From: Xenoacremonium recifei
Lineage: Eukaryota > Ascomycota > Sordariomycetes > Hypocreales > Nectriaceae
Assembly: GCA_012184525.1 (NCBI GenBank)
Contig: WOFQ01000081.1
Location: 28,131 to 92,130, forward strand
Length of the DNA: 64,000 nucleotides
Reading direction: 5' to 3'
Each line of letters begins with the position of its first letter. Positions within the stretch are counted from its first letter, which is position 1. The notes beneath the pieces were generated by a model. That model was not told the origin of the DNA. It worked only from the letters and a program-made list of their open reading frames with translations, and did not search any database. The position numbers were made by a program, and so were the translations under genes. Positions 44,267-55,552 of the stretch are shown in pieces.

Positions 44267-44313
44267 GAAGCTTTGGCTAAATTGCTAAATGTGGTAACAT
44301 ACTACTCGGAATA
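44267..44313. repeat. Promoter direct repeat, copy B
   Basis: Reads GCTTTGGCTAAATTGCTAAA, then TGTGGTAACATACTACTCGG. Relative to copy A most differences are C->T (GCC->GCT, GCG->GTG). About 250 bp before the MFS start codon. Confidence 0.7.
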
Positions 44314-44558
44314 CATTATACGAAAATTTTGTAGTTACTTGATTAGAAATACTGAAATTCTCGACTGCAAATTGATTCAGTGCCATTTCGTCCTCTTTCC
44401 AACGCTCAGTGGAGAATTTTCAAAGTACGCGATTCGACAGCAAGTGGCTTTGAAGGCCCAAGACATTTCGTTCTTAGCATCTCTCAAACTTAAGATTGGA
44501 ACCGTCGCCGTTTTCGAAAGTCAGCACAATAATACACTTTCTTAGGTGCGACTTCTCA

Positions 44559-46034
44559 ATGCTTCACTCTAAAATTGCTACGGGCCCGGGCGAGAAGCTT
44601 TTTCTCGACACAGATGGCTACCTCGAGTTTGCACCAGACGACCCTGAGAACCCCAAAAACTACTCGTTCGGACGCAAGTGCTACATCACCGTCATCGCCA
44701 TCCTCTTAGTGATGAATGCCACCTTCTCCTCATCTGCACCAACTGCATCTCTTCAAGGCATCAGCGACGATCTCAACGTTTCTGTCGAAGCCGCCGGCCT
44801 CGTCACTACCCTTTTTCTCCTAGGCTACTGCGCCGGTCCTCTATTTTGGGCGCCATTGTCCGAATTCTACGGTCGTCGTCCGATATTCTATAACTCGTTT
44901 ACCCTTTACCTCGCCTTTGGCTTTCTTTGCGCGTTTTCGCCTAATTTTGCTGGGCTCTTAGTTGGCCGCTTCCTGACCGGCACTGCGGCCAGTTCTGCCT
45001 TGACGAATGCACCAGGAATCCTTGCAGACGTCTGGGGGCCTGTCGAGCGTGGCAACGCCATGATTCTGTTTGCTACAATGACATTCGTGGGTCCTGCTCT
45101 TGGTCCGGTGGTCGGCGGTTTTCTTCAACTAAAGAAGACGTGGCGTTGGACGTTCTATGTCCTGCTGTGGATGGCTGGTGTTACCGAACTTCTGCTCATC
45201 ACCCTTCCGGAGACGCTCCCGATGATGGTTTTGCGTAACAATGCCCAACGCCTACGCAAGATACCCGGCAAGGAGAACGTGAAGGCCCCAATTGAGGCGT
45301 CGGACCGTTCCCTCTCTAGCATCTTCAAAGTCGCCTCGACGAGACCTTGGAGACTTCTCATCGACCCAATCAGCTTCTTCGTCGCCATTTACTATGCTGT
45401 TGTATATACTCTACTGTACATGCTCTTTGGTATTTACCCCATTGTCTTCCAGCAGAAGCGTGATTGGAACGCTGGCATCGGGGAGATGCCACTCGTCGGC
45501 ACAATCATAGGGGCATGCCTCGGCGGCCTGGCGCTATTCATCAAGAGCCAAGTAGACCAAAAGAATTCCAATCCTAACCGCAAACCAGTCCCAGAAGATC
45601 GTCTCCCCGGCGCCATGGTCGGTGCCGTTATGTTCGCCGTGACAATATTCTTCTTCGCTTGGACAGCGGAATACGACTCAGTGCACTGGGCTGTGCCGAC
45701 CGTGGCGGGCACCTTCCTCGCTATGTCAATTTTGATCATCTTCGTCGTCTTCATCAACTATATTATTGACTCGTACCTGATGTACGCCGTGTCAGCCATC
45801 GCAGCAAACACCGTCCTACGCTCTGCTTGTGCCGCAACGTCCCCGCTCTTCACTAAGTACATGTTTGACGCCATGGGGGTAGGAGGCGCCGGATCTCTTA
45901 TTGGAGGTGTGGGAGTCCTGTTGATGCCGATACCTTTCGTCTTCTATAAGTACGGCGCTGCTATCCGGGCGTGCTCCAAATTTGCCTCGACTGATGAGAC
46001 GCCGACTGTGCCTGTAGACGAGGAAAGGCAGTAA
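44559..46034 (+). CDS. MFS multidrug/drug:H+ antiporter (DHA1-type) transporter
   Basis: An intronless frame. ATG 44559 is the first in-frame ATG and gives 491 residues with the usual cytosolic start (DPENPKNYSFGRKCYITV). Twelve hydrophobic segments can be followed. Motif A-like sequence is GPLFWAPLSEFYGRRPIFYN and motif C-like GPALGPVVGGFL. The N-terminal 'P.NP.NW/YS..+K' signature and the long central loop after helix 6 are typical of the fungal 12-helix DHA1 family (Tpo1/Flr1/Cyp51-cluster type) that exports drugs, toxins or metabolites at the plasma membrane. It is divergent from the nitroreductase. In cluster context it would export a product or a xenobiotic. Confidence 0.9.
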   Translation: MLHSKIATGPGEKLFLDTDGYLEFAPDDPENPKNYSFGRKCYITVIAILLVMNATFSSSAPTASLQGISDDLNVSVEAAGLVTTLFLLGYCAGPLFWAPLSEFYGRRPIFYNSFTLYLAFGFLCAFSPNFAGLLVGRFLTGTAASSALTNAPGILADVWGPVERGNAMILFATMTFVGPALGPVVGGFLQLKKTWRWTFYVLLWMAGVTELLLITLPETLPMMVLRNNAQRLRKIPGKENVKAPIEASDRSLSSIFKVASTRPWRLLIDPISFFVAIYYAVVYTLLYMLFGIYPIVFQQKRDWNAGIGEMPLVGTIIGACLGGLALFIKSQVDQKNSNPNRKPVPEDRLPGAMVGAVMFAVTIFFFAWTAEYDSVHWAVPTVAGTFLAMSILIIFVVFINYIIDSYLMYAVSAIAANTVLRSACAATSPLFTKYMFDAMGVGGAGSLIGGVGVLLMPIPFVFYKYGAAIRACSKFASTDETPTVPVDEERQ

Positions 46035-47489
46035 ACGGCAGATCCTCCAGCTAAGCGTCCGGGGGGCAAGAAAACCGGTTGGCAAAACATGTTAGAGTAT
46101 CAGATATGGCGGATACACATAGATGGATACAAACAAAACCGAGACTACTATGTCAAAGGAACTGTATTATTGTCCTTAGAGGAGCGGTTAGCCTTATTAT
46201 GAGGTCAACATATCATAATGACGAATTCGTACGATACTCCTATCACTACTGGAGTGCCAATTACCACTATTAATGACATCCAATACCAGTCTTTATGGCT
46301 CTTGCACCCCTCTCCTCATTATTTCTTGTGTTAGGTTCGAATACAACAACACTTAGCCCGTACCTCTCACTTAACTTTTAGGATACCGACGCTGATTTCC
46401 TATCGCTGTGAACATGGAGCGTCTTTTGCGCCGTAAAGAGAGCGCTAAAAACTCAATCGTAGTGAGTGTAATTCAGAGGACGCGACGTCTAGAGTCTACT
46501 TGCAGCGGCCGGCACAGATTTCAACTTCATGATTAGCTAAATCAACATGGCATCTCTGCAGAGAAATTTGAATAAGCCAGAGATAACCTCATAGCTCCTC
46601 ACCTTTATCTAGACAATATTCTAATTCTAGCGTTAGATAAAGGGCATGAACAGCATTAAATCCTGAAGAGACTGACTAAAGGGGGAGGATTATTTTCTAT
46701 ATGATTTGAACACGGTTTCTCTTCTTCCGCCAGACTGCGTGCCGGCTCATTGGCAGTTGGGCTTTCAATACAAAACTGTCAGAGCTACTAACCGTAGAGA
46801 AATGAATGAGCTGTAGCAAAGGATCCACAGGGACTTCGCGACGTGTATGCAATTATGGGGTTCGGAATAAATGTACAAATCTCTGGCCACTCTTCATCCT
46901 CCACGACCAGCTCGACATAGACTTTCAGAGCCTTACATTATATGATCCTGTGTCTTAGGGTTAAGTTAGGGTCGGCCCTAATTTTATTTCTGGCTACATA
47001 TCTAGCTGCTTTACTTATGAAATTTAAAAGGAAAGATAGACAGGGGATTTCTAACATATAGAGGTCTTGAGATTACGAGAGAGATATAAGGTCAGTAGGA
47101 TATATAGGAAATAAGGAATATAGGGAAGAATTGACTTTTCTAAGTATACTTGGGAATAGAAGCATGGGAAGAACACGCTGCGATGGTCAATGATGATGCA
47201 TTTGTGCATCTATAAGAAGATGTCGAGCTTGTCAGACATGCCTAACCATTACCTCTATACTATCTTGACCATAAAACAGCAAGGTAAAAGCCTTAATTAT
47301 TACTGGCAAGGAATTTCGCCTCCCTTAATAAAGTTGGAAATAGGCTGGGTCTAAACGATAGTGATGTGACTTCAAAATTATAACCTGATTCTTCTTATCA
47401 ACTCATATTAAATGAGCGGTGTCGCTAGCTCCAGTACACGACCACTGTATGACGAAATCTGAATGAATCTGATTTCCTATCATTCTCAT
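46035..47489. other. Intergenic, nothing recognised
   Basis: About 1.45 kb of AT-rich convergent spacer. Contains a short telomere-like TTAGGGTTAAGTTAGGG near 46957-46973. No coding sequence. Confidence 0.6.
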
Positions 47490-48647
47490 TTATACCTGCC
47501 GAATTGGCTTCGTGTGCTCAATAAAGTCAATCTTGCCCAAGGTTCTTGTCAGCCAGACGTCGGCCGGAGCGTACGCCCCTTTCTGTTCAGCATCCACGCC
47601 TTGCAACAGGGTTCCACTCAAAAAAGTATGAGGGAATCCAGGATCAAAGGGATAAGCCGCATCGATCTTGGCAACGTCCTTCTCTGTGAGTACAACTGAT
47701 AATCCCGTAATGTTGCCCTTTATATGGTCTAGCTTCCTTCCCCCGACAATAGGGAACACATATGGTGTCTTGTGCATGACATACGCCGCAGCAAGATGCA
47801 GAAGCTCCAGTTCTTTGCCCTTGTCTTTGGCAATCTTCTCCAGTACCCCTGACACAGTTCTATCACGATCTGAGACGGGAATGTGTTTCCGCCCTTCGTT
47901 GGCCTTCTCACGCTTCTTGAACCCTTCCTCCGTCTGGAAGCGACCCTGGTTCAGCACACCATAGGGAGCAATCCCCATTCCCTCGTCCCGGCACATTGGG
48001 ATAATTTCCCGCTCGAAATCGCGCAAGGAAGCATTCCACATTCCTTGATATACCACAAATGGTCTCAGGCCCGCCATGCGCGCATACTGATTCGCTTTGG
48101 CGACCACCCAAGCCGGGGTATCGGAAATGCCGAGATACAATACCTTGCCCGAGGCGACGAGATCGTTGAGACCGTGCATTAGTTCTGGAACGGTGATTGT
48201 GTAATCCCACCAGTGCAGGTAGAACACGTCGATGTAGGTTGTGTTCAGTCTGCGCAACGACTCTTCCAGCGAGAGGCGCATTGATTTCATCCCGTTGCCA
48301 CCAACGTTGGTCTGGATGTGAACCTCCTTGCCAGACTTGTATGGGCCAGAATATTTGGTTGCTAATACAATTTGATCGCGAATTTTACGGGAAGCCAACC
48401 ACTCGCCCAACCACATCTCCGACTGTCCTGACTGGTATCCATTAGCGGTGTCAATGAAGTTGCCGCCCTGCTCGAAGAAGTAGTCGAGAATTTCGAAGGC
48501 GGTTTCTTTACTGCAGTCACCCATACGCTCCTTATAAGCCTCCCCAAAGTTCATCGTGCCGAGGCATAGCGGTGACACTCGGATGGAGGCACTGGGAGCG
48601 AGCTGGCGATGGCGAGCGAGGAGAGACATTGCGGATCGTGTACTCAT
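47490..48647 (-). CDS. Aldo-keto reductase (norsolorinic-acid-reductase/NorB-like)
   Basis: An intronless frame. ATG 48647 gives 385 residues and places the family start LLARHRQLAPSASIRVSPLC at residue 9; no ATG farther upstream fits the family. The (beta/alpha)8 signatures are present: GTMNFG, NFIDTANGYQSGQSE with Asp66 and Tyr71, ATKYSG with Lys98, and FYLHWWDYT with His145, making the catalytic Asp-Tyr-Lys-His tetrad. VGGRKLDHIKGNITGL is the NADP(H)-binding end of the barrel. The subgroup (AKR9; AflF/NorB and yeast aryl-alcohol dehydrogenases) reduces aryl aldehydes and ketones. Together with the neighbouring NmrA-like reductases and transporter it suggests processing of an aromatic compound. 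Confidence 0.92.
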   Translation of the reverse strand: MSTRSAMSLLARHRQLAPSASIRVSPLCLGTMNFGEAYKERMGDCSKETAFEILDYFFEQGGNFIDTANGYQSGQSEMWLGEWLASRKIRDQIVLATKYSGPYKSGKEVHIQTNVGGNGMKSMRLSLEESLRRLNTTYIDVFYLHWWDYTITVPELMHGLNDLVASGKVLYLGISDTPAWVVAKANQYARMAGLRPFVVYQGMWNASLRDFEREIIPMCRDEGMGIAPYGVLNQGRFQTEEGFKKREKANEGRKHIPVSDRDRTVSGVLEKIAKDKGKELELLHLAAAYVMHKTPYVFPIVGGRKLDHIKGNITGLSVVLTEKDVAKIDAAYPFDPGFPHTFLSGTLLQGVDAEQKGAYAPADVWLTRTLGKIDFIEHTKPIRQV

Positions 48648-49651
48648 TGCTAAGTATAGTTGATTTTTCTTCGTATGATGCTGGTCTGAGATTATATTCT
48701 TTCCAGAGCCCAGACACCTTGGAATGGAAATAGGAGTTAAGCTTTGCACCTTGACTAACTGCCTAACTCCGGGCTTTGAAATCAAGGTGGTACGCATGTC
48801 AGTGGCGCCGTCATTGAGGTCCACCCCCCGGCGCCAGTCCAAGCTCAAATGGCGTCAGTAGGAAGCAGTAGTGGCAAATTGAACATCTTCCAATGCGTTG
48901 GATATTGACAACCACTCAGATGAGGGGCACACTATCCCTTGGCGTGTGCGAAGGCGGCCTTTAAGTCACAGATCCCGCATTATCCTTGGATACGCTGCAG
49001 TACTTGTTTTCTAGGCGATCAGTTGGTGTTGGCACTCGTGCCGCCATGAACCGGCATACTTATTTTAGTAGAGGACTATCTCCAGAAATTAGGTCCTCTA
49101 ATTTTCATTGTCTCTCATTCCTGTAGATGACATAAAGGCCGCCTTCCTGCACACCCAAAGGGATACCGGTGACCACAGCAGACCTAAGATAGCTTTGCCG
49201 TTTACATTCCCCCTCTCTTCTGCCCAGTTCTTCCTGCTGCCGCTGGCTTGGAGCATGTCCCTAACACGAGATGCTGCCTCAACACGTGTCATAAAGTCTA
49301 GTGGACGGGGTATGTGTCTTGTAGGGATGGTTGTGTGGGCGCGCGGTTGACGCCATAACCCCTTCACTTTCCATCGCCCGGCCGAATGTCCTTGTGAGCA
49401 CCGAATAGCGATGCCATGTAAAAATATCTAGGGGTAGAGGATTTGCTAGATGGATATTGATATGCTTTCGCTTTTCATCAAAGCGCAAGTCCGAGCGGCT
49501 ATTTCAAACTTGCAGTACTTTCCCAGCGCGACTACATCTTGACAGCTGTATTAGATACTGCATTTATTGCAAACAGTACGATTTCTTTCAGGCCCATATA
49601 GCTATTTTGCCAAATCAATCAAGCCATTGTGTTCAATAGCAATGGCGTGAC
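48648..49651. other. Intergenic, nothing recognised
   Basis: About 1 kb: promoter of the aldo-keto reductase and 3' flank of the NmrA-like gene. Frames at 49098-49488 overlap each other on both strands and show no family. Confidence 0.6.
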
Positions 49652-50992
49652 CTAAGCCGCGTTCGCTGCCTTCGCCCTCTTCCAGGCTCCTCGCAGCATA
49701 TCCTCCATAGATACAAACTTGATATCAGGGAATCGCTTGTTCCAATCGGGCTCGAGATCAATGAGTCCATTCCAAGTGCCAAGCGCCCATCCTGATATAA
49801 AAGGAACTACTATCTCTTTGACCTTCTCCTGGCTGAGGGTCTCGTCAAAAGTAGGCTGCCACTTCGCCTTCCACTCGCCTGCCTCTAGATCAGCGACCTT
49901 TACATGGTGAAGTTCAAACTTTTTTCCTGGATACCACTGAGTTAGCATATGCAGGCTGGTGGAGGCTGGACGCAGCAGAATCATGGAGTAGGCTGCGGCA
50001 TCGGGTAAAAAATGGACTGAGTTACCTGTAATCTTCTCCGCTATATCGACGACCTCCAACATATTGGTCCTTTCGCCAACAATACCGCCTTGAAGCGACC
50101 AAGGCTCATCAGACTCTATGGCCCGTGCAACGACGACACCAACGTCACTCGCGGCTGTCAAGCACATTGGTGCTTTGCCGTCCTCCACTATAACCGCTCG
50201 AGCTCCAAGCAGGTCAAAGAGCAGCGGGAAAGTATTCATGTGCTTTGACGGAGGGAAAGGAGAGGCAAAGTAGTCCAAAAGTAACCCCGGCTGAAAGATG
50301 CCGTACTCGAGCACCTGAAAATGGTGAGCACAATGAGTTGCATCCAGCAAACTCCGCTTAATCACGTACCTTCTTCTTCTTGTTGGCCTTCTCTAGGTAA
50401 TCGAGCACCTCAGCCTTGTCGGCGTACATCTTGATGGAACTCTTGGTCTTCCTGATACACCGTCACTGATGAGATGCTGGAGCGGCAATGAAACGGGTAG
50501 CCCTGGCGCAAGGAGGCGCAGGAGACATGTTACTTACCCAGCCCATTCACTGGGGGCATATCTCCTGACATTCGCAGCAATGCACGCGTCAATCAAGGCC
50601 TTCTGCGTGCGATTGTCGGGATCGGTCATCGGGTTGATGAACGCAAGAACAGCGTCGACGCCCTGCAGCATCGAGACGAGGGCCGCGTGATTGCTATAGT
50701 CGGTGACTTGGACCACTTTGGCACCTAGAGTGACTACAGCCTCAGATGGGCTCTAATTCTGCGTTAGCGAGAAGACTTACTCGCCCGAGGAGCGTGTCTC
50801 ATCGGAGAATAACTCTGTACCTTTCTTGTCCAGACGGCGACGTCGTGGCCGCCGTGGGCAATAAGCTCCTCAACAACATTATGGCCAACACCTAGGCCGA
50901 ATCATTTAGCTCTGTTGCCAGCTCTCAGAATGCACCATGGAATCTGTATGAGACTCACTGCCGGCACCGCCTACGATAACTACCTTGACCAT
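49652..50992 (-). CDS. NmrA-like/isoflavone-reductase-like NAD(P)-binding protein, five exons
   Basis: Exons 50992-50959, 50891-50821, 50752-50538, 50451-50370 and 50314-49652 (34+71+215+82+663 nt) join to 354 residues. Introns are 55-86 bp with GTGAGT, GTACAG, GTAAGT and GTACGT donors. The N-terminus MVKVVIVGGAG, spliced to SVGHNVVEELIAHG, is a Rossmann GxxGxxG. Next come GAKVVQVTDYSNHAALVSML, GVDAVLAFINP and RRYAPSEWAG, the conserved PSEWG-like loop, then EYGIFQPGLLLDYFASP. This is the atypical-SDR NmrA family: some members are redox sensors, others reduce phenylpropanoid-type double bonds. The acceptor of intron 2 (50753) was chosen to keep frame and could differ by a few residues. A second family member lies 2.5 kb away, separated by a hydrolase. 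Confidence 0.87.
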
Positions 50993-51936
50993 GATGGTGA
51001 TCAGTTTGGGAAATTGTGACGTCCGCGGATGAGTTATAACAGAATGGTAAAAGGCAAATGAGAAGAGGGAGGAATACGGCACACAACCGAGCAACGCGCA
51101 CAGTTTAATGTCTTGACGGGCGACACAAAGGCTTGGTGCTAAATACCGCTACTGACCCCGGAAGCGGAAATATGATTTACGGCCGCTGAGAACTGCCGAG
51201 CCAGAATACCGCCCAGACACATTATTACTCGTCGCAATTTGTCAGCAGCCGGCCCTACAGGCATAATCCAGGCTTCTGTGCGTAGATACTTGAAGGCGAG
51301 GCTAGTGGGCCTTCAAGCTCTTCGGCCCCCCGGCCGTGGCCCAGATCCGAGCACCAAGAACAAAGTACCTGTTGGCGGGGCCTGTCATCGTCCAGCCGTG
51401 CATGCTCTGAGCTTAGCTTAGCGGATCCCGCCACCCTCGGTGACGCTGTTAGCAACCACCACCTCTTTGAAGCATTAAGCGACCATGCCTATTCCATCCT
51501 CGCCTTCGCCATGACCGGCAGACAGAGGCGAAAACCTGAATCTCTGAAGACTATGTTTAGTATGGAAAGACAGAAGACGGTGCTCTCTGACAAATGAGAT
51601 TATCGAGCTGCAAGGGTTGCGGTGGGCAAGCCTGGTCTTGTCAGTGCAGACGCCTTGCCGTGAAGGAAAAGGTCTCGACGGTGCCTTGAAGGGACTTCAG
51701 GCTCTCAAAGAGGGTAACGTTCGCGCGGCAAAATTCATCTACACACTACAGACGTATACTAGCAGCCGTAGGCACACATGTTCCATGGAAAGCGACGAGG
51801 GTGGATTCATGAAGCAGGATCTTTTCCACTAGAGGACATAGAGTGCATTAAGTTTCCATAGCTTCCCCTACATGGCTATTGAAGCGCTGCCAGCCTTACT
51901 TACGCTGTTATTTATCCTCTTCCCCTATTACTGCCC
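50993..51936. other. Intergenic with possible dehydrogenase fragment
   Basis: A stretch near 51660-51770 (+) reads GLDGALKGLQALKEGNVRAA followed by KFIYTLQ. This resembles the C-terminal tail of zinc-type medium-chain dehydrogenases, but it is only about 35 residues, so I note it as a possible remnant and do not annotate it as a gene. The rest is unremarkable. Confidence 0.4.
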
Positions 51937-52875
51937 TTAAGCAACCATGACATCTGTAGCGAAGTTTGTAGCACACTCCATTGCAAAGCCAAAGCAACGG
52001 GCATACCACCCTTGCGACCAATAGCTCAGTTCCATACATTGAGGTGCACCTTTGATGAGGCTTGTGTCAACACGCGCACTCTTGGAGAATGCAGCAGCAC
52101 ACTCCCGTAAATGGTCCTCCGTCGCTTCAAAGAAGGAATCAAATTCGGGCAAGGAAAACATGACTGGTGCCGTCACATGCGCAGCCCAGCGATCCCGCCA
52201 AGTCCGTAGCCAAGGAGCCAAACTCTGCATCTCTGCATAAGGGGCAGGGTGATTCAGCCGCTCGGTGAGTGCCAGAACATCAGGATCGACTGCCCCCGGT
52301 CGGAACATGAGGGAGTCCTTCATCTCAGACGTAAGAACCACATTCCCTGGAGGATCCAAGGGTACCTTGGTCGAATCGTCGTTGGCCGATAGAGTAAGAT
52401 GTCGCGTGCCAATTCCCGATAGAATGACGCCTGCCAGCGGATATGAAGGGGCCTTGTCTTGTGCATACAGTGCCGCGACGGCAATGCCTCCCATCGCTCC
52501 GAGGCTGTGGCCGAGGATCACAATGGCATTACAACCATTAGGAACGCCAAATTTGGTCCATAAGGCTGGCAGGATATATTTATGGAGCCATATCCCAGTC
52601 TCCTCTTCGAAGGTAGAGCCCTCCGGAATAGGCAGAAAAGATCCGGTACCTCCATAGCAAGGACGGTCGATGGATACGAAAGGTATCTTCAAAGCATGGC
52701 TTGTTCCAGACGCGCTGTATTTGTCGTTTGGGTCGAAGTAATGGCAGTCGTAGGTGCCGCCGTGCAGGCCAATGACCAATGGACGAGACTTAGGCTCAGA
52801 TGCAGATGGTGGCGGCAGGCTGTGGATACCAGCAACCGTGCTGTTGTTTGCGAGCGGGAGTTCAAATGGGTCCAT
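51937..52875 (-). CDS. Alpha/beta-hydrolase fold protein
   Basis: An intronless frame. ATG 52875 (a GTG lies just upstream) gives 312 residues. LVIGLHGGTYDCHYFDP (residues 33-49) supplies the oxyanion-hole HGG, and VILGHSLGAMGG carries the nucleophile elbow GHSLG with Ser124. Later APVMFSLPEFDSFFEATEDH is the expected position of the acidic residue. The catalytic His is not clearly identifiable: the C-terminus reads APQCMELSYWSQGWYARCFG where many members have a His, so the triad needs checking. The fold covers esterases, lipases, lactonases and epoxide hydrolases. No signal peptide. It is divergently transcribed from the second NmrA-like gene, with about 600 bp shared. Confidence 0.85.
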   Translation of the reverse strand: MDPFELPLANNSTVAGIHSLPPPSASEPKSRPLVIGLHGGTYDCHYFDPNDKYSASGTSHALKIPFVSIDRPCYGGTGSFLPIPEGSTFEEETGIWLHKYILPALWTKFGVPNGCNAIVILGHSLGAMGGIAVAALYAQDKAPSYPLAGVILSGIGTRHLTLSANDDSTKVPLDPPGNVVLTSEMKDSLMFRPGAVDPDVLALTERLNHPAPYAEMQSLAPWLRTWRDRWAAHVTAPVMFSLPEFDSFFEATEDHLRECAAAFSKSARVDTSLIKGAPQCMELSYWSQGWYARCFGFAMECATNFATDVMVA

Positions 52876-53481
52876 TGCCACACCGCTAGCAATGCCGTGA
52901 TTTGATGACTGAAGGCCTGGTTTTGGATGAGGTGTGTAACGTTGTCTCCCTCAATTATAATACAAAAGTACAGATGTTGTTGCCGTCCAGGTTAAAGAGT
53001 ACCTATAAATGTAATTCCATAGCTTTCAAAGCATCTGGTCCGGAGGGAAACGCTTAGCGCGCGCGCCTCCTACGAGCCAGGTCAAGGGGTTCTCGGCCGG
53101 ATTTAAGAGTAGTAGAATCCGTATTTAGTGCCCTAGATATAATACTGCATTGCCGGGTCCGGCGTAGTAAGTCTGAAGGATAAAAGTCGGATTGGTAATC
53201 GATATGTTAATGGATCCACGGCTGGCTGTGTTCTTAACAATGCAGGAGAATGTCGGTAAAATATCTCATCGGTACCGACATTATGTTGCATTCTCGGGTT
53301 GGGTTTGAGAGCCTCGCTGACCGTAGAGCCTACTTAAGTGGCTTTCTTGCCTGAGTCGTCGCGGCACCTGCAAGCTTATTTACCAGATCCTTGTTCCCCA
53401 GTGTTGACAAACAGAGATTCTTACATCTCTATACGCCAGGCTCCGTTCCACTCAGAAAGAATTCCTCATATTCCAACGACC
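52876..53481. promoter_or_regulatory. Shared divergent promoter between hydrolase and NmrA-like gene
   Basis: A 606-bp head-to-head intergenic region containing the perfect palindrome TCGGTACCGA at 53269-53278 (CGG-N2-CCG) and several CCGG/CGG triplets (near 53092-53098, 53155-53162, 53254-53256). The arrangement fits joint control by a Zn2Cys6 factor; this is inferred from motif character only. Confidence 0.45.
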
Positions 53482-54584
53482 ATGTCTCGAAGATATGCGA
53501 AAGATGAGCCACAGGGTTTTACCAATCGCATCGAGAAGATTGCCATAGTTGGTGTGAGTGCCCCGAGACTCCTTCGGTTGCAACTTCTTGAAGTTACCAC
53601 AGTCTCTGAAAGTAGAGACCAACAAGCAAACAGGCAGCCGGCCAAGTTGGGAAATACTACACCGAAGAGCTTCTAAAAACCGGCCGACACACGGTGACGG
53701 CGATAACTCGCCCTGCCAGCACGTCCAAATTTCCTGATGGCGTAATTACCATCTTTGCAGACTACGATGACGAACAAGCACTAGTTTCAGCTCTCATTGG
53801 ACAACAATTTCTCATCATTGCCTTGTCATTGGCCGCTCCGGCCGATACACAAAGTAAGCTGATCAGGGCGGCTGCAAAATCCGGCGTACCATACGTCATG
53901 CCCAGCTGGCACGGCGTTGATCTCTCAAATGAGGATATGAGCAAAGATTTACCTGTCAAAAAAGAGGTCTTGGCGGGCCCTATGGAGGTTAAGATGCTCG
54001 GCGTGAGCTCATGGATCACCTGGACGACGGGTTTCTGGTATGAATTCAGCTTGGCTCTCGGCGACAGCACATTCGGCATAGATGTTGCCAACAGGGCGAT
54101 TACATGGATCGACGACGGCACCGCACCCATCAACCTTAGCACATGGCCGCTCTGTGGCAAAGCAATGGCGGCATTCTTGAGTCTCAAAGAGCTTCCTGAA
54201 GATGAAGGTGACCATTCCATCACTTTGTCACAGTTTCGAAACAGCAACATTTATATCTCTTCCTTCAAAATAACCCAAAGAGATATTTTCGAGAGCATCA
54301 AGCGGGTTACTGGCACGAACGACGGAGATTGGACGATGACGCAGGAAACTTCACTCCATCGCTGGGAAGATGGCATTAAAAGGATACAGAAAGGCGATAT
54401 GTCAGGCTTCGGTCGTCAGTTCTACGGCAGAGTCATGTTCCCCGATGGTGGAGGAGAGTTTGAGTCCAAGCATGTGCTTCTCAACACCTTGCTTGGCCTG
54501 AAGCAGGAAGACCTCGATGCATACACGCGGGTTAGCCTGAGGGCAGTTGAGAGCGGCAACTTCATCTATAGTGGGGGGCAATAA
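53482..54584 (+). CDS. NmrA-like/isoflavone-reductase-like NAD(P)-binding protein, two exons
   Basis: Exons 53482-53553 and 53634-54584 (72+951 nt) give 340 residues. The 80-bp intron (GTGAGT...AACAG) joins IEKIAIVG to AAGQVGKYYTEELL, forming the Rossmann glycine motif GAAGQVG. Further family features are ADYDDEQALVSALIGQQ, SGVPYVMPSWHGVDLSNE (the position of the usual PSEWG loop), then SWITWTTGFWYEFSLALG. Length is typical of NmrA-like oxidoreductases. It differs clearly in sequence from the paralogue at 49652-50992, so this is not a recent tandem copy. It shares a promoter with the hydrolase. Substrate unknown; a reductive step on an aromatic or enone substrate is plausible. Confidence 0.88.
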
Positions 54585-55552
54585 ATTTGAATACGGCGTA
54601 GGGTATATCCAAACAGCTCGACGCTTTAATCTTCAATAAATGGCGCAGGTGTGGCTGATTCTGCTAGTGGGTACTTATTTTGGCTTCTGATTTTGGTTTC
54701 AAACATATTGTAGCCCACTATATACTGAGTAGACACGATTCCTAAATAATTTTCCGTGAGGACCCTTGAAGTTAATTTTCTATTTTTCCTTTTATCCAAT
54801 TATTTAATTGAATATAATCCTATCCATGACCCAGCGTATGCCTTTGATATTGTACAGAGAACAGAGGTCCCCTTCAAAAGTAATTGCTCATGCCAAGAGT
54901 TCTCTTACTCGGGTTAGGGTTAGATACTTCAGATACATCATTATCACTGAAGCAATTGCGATATTATAGGTCTTTCAATATCCTATCGTTCTCTATAGTG
55001 TTCTCCTAGAGTGATGTCATCTCGCTAAAGGTGACTACATCATAGCGTGCCTTCAGGGGCATGGCTAAAACCCGAAGTACTTCCAGGTCTCTTTAGAAGA
55101 CTAACGGTAGAATCCTTGCTAGCTGAAGCAATTACTTTTGAAAGGGCCTCCGTAGACGGCATGTCGTCTACCAGATTGAATCGGCTCCACATGGCTCCTC
55201 CTAAATCAGGCTAGTGTTCCGGAATGATCTGCACACGTAGGCAGTCTATTTCAACATGGTCATTCGACTCGGCGGGGTAAAGAGGGCAGCAGAGACCTCC
55301 TCTTAATCAGGCTAGAGTTCCGGAGCCACAAAACTTCTGCCCTTCATTTGTCAGCACCTCGCTTTCGGTACAGCCCCGGTATTCCGGTGGTCTCCACGTG
55401 TAATTTCTCTCTGAGGTGCTCGCCTCCTCGACGCCCCTTCTCTATCAACCTTGTGTACTCCGTAGTGTTCCCAGAGTTCCCTTTCCGCAGACCGCAATAG
55501 CTCCTGTCCATAGGCGACCAGACTCATCTTGGATCCATCTGCACGACTTCTA
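54585..55552. other. Intergenic, upstream of second regulator
   Basis: About 1 kb. Contains a telomere-like GGGTTAGGGTTAG near 54910-54922. Minus-strand frames at 55351-55830 are antisense to the regulator's start or lack features. Confidence 0.6.

Noticed and set aside
46957..46973. Interstitial telomere (TTAGGGTTAAGTTAGGG), also near 54910 and 37060
   Set aside because: Only one or two units each. Such short matches are expected by chance or as promoter elements and do not indicate a telomere fusion.
51617..51832. Zinc-type alcohol dehydrogenase gene
   Set aside because: Only a tail-like segment (GLDGALKGLQALKEG) resembles the family; no cofactor-binding or zinc-binding parts are found nearby.
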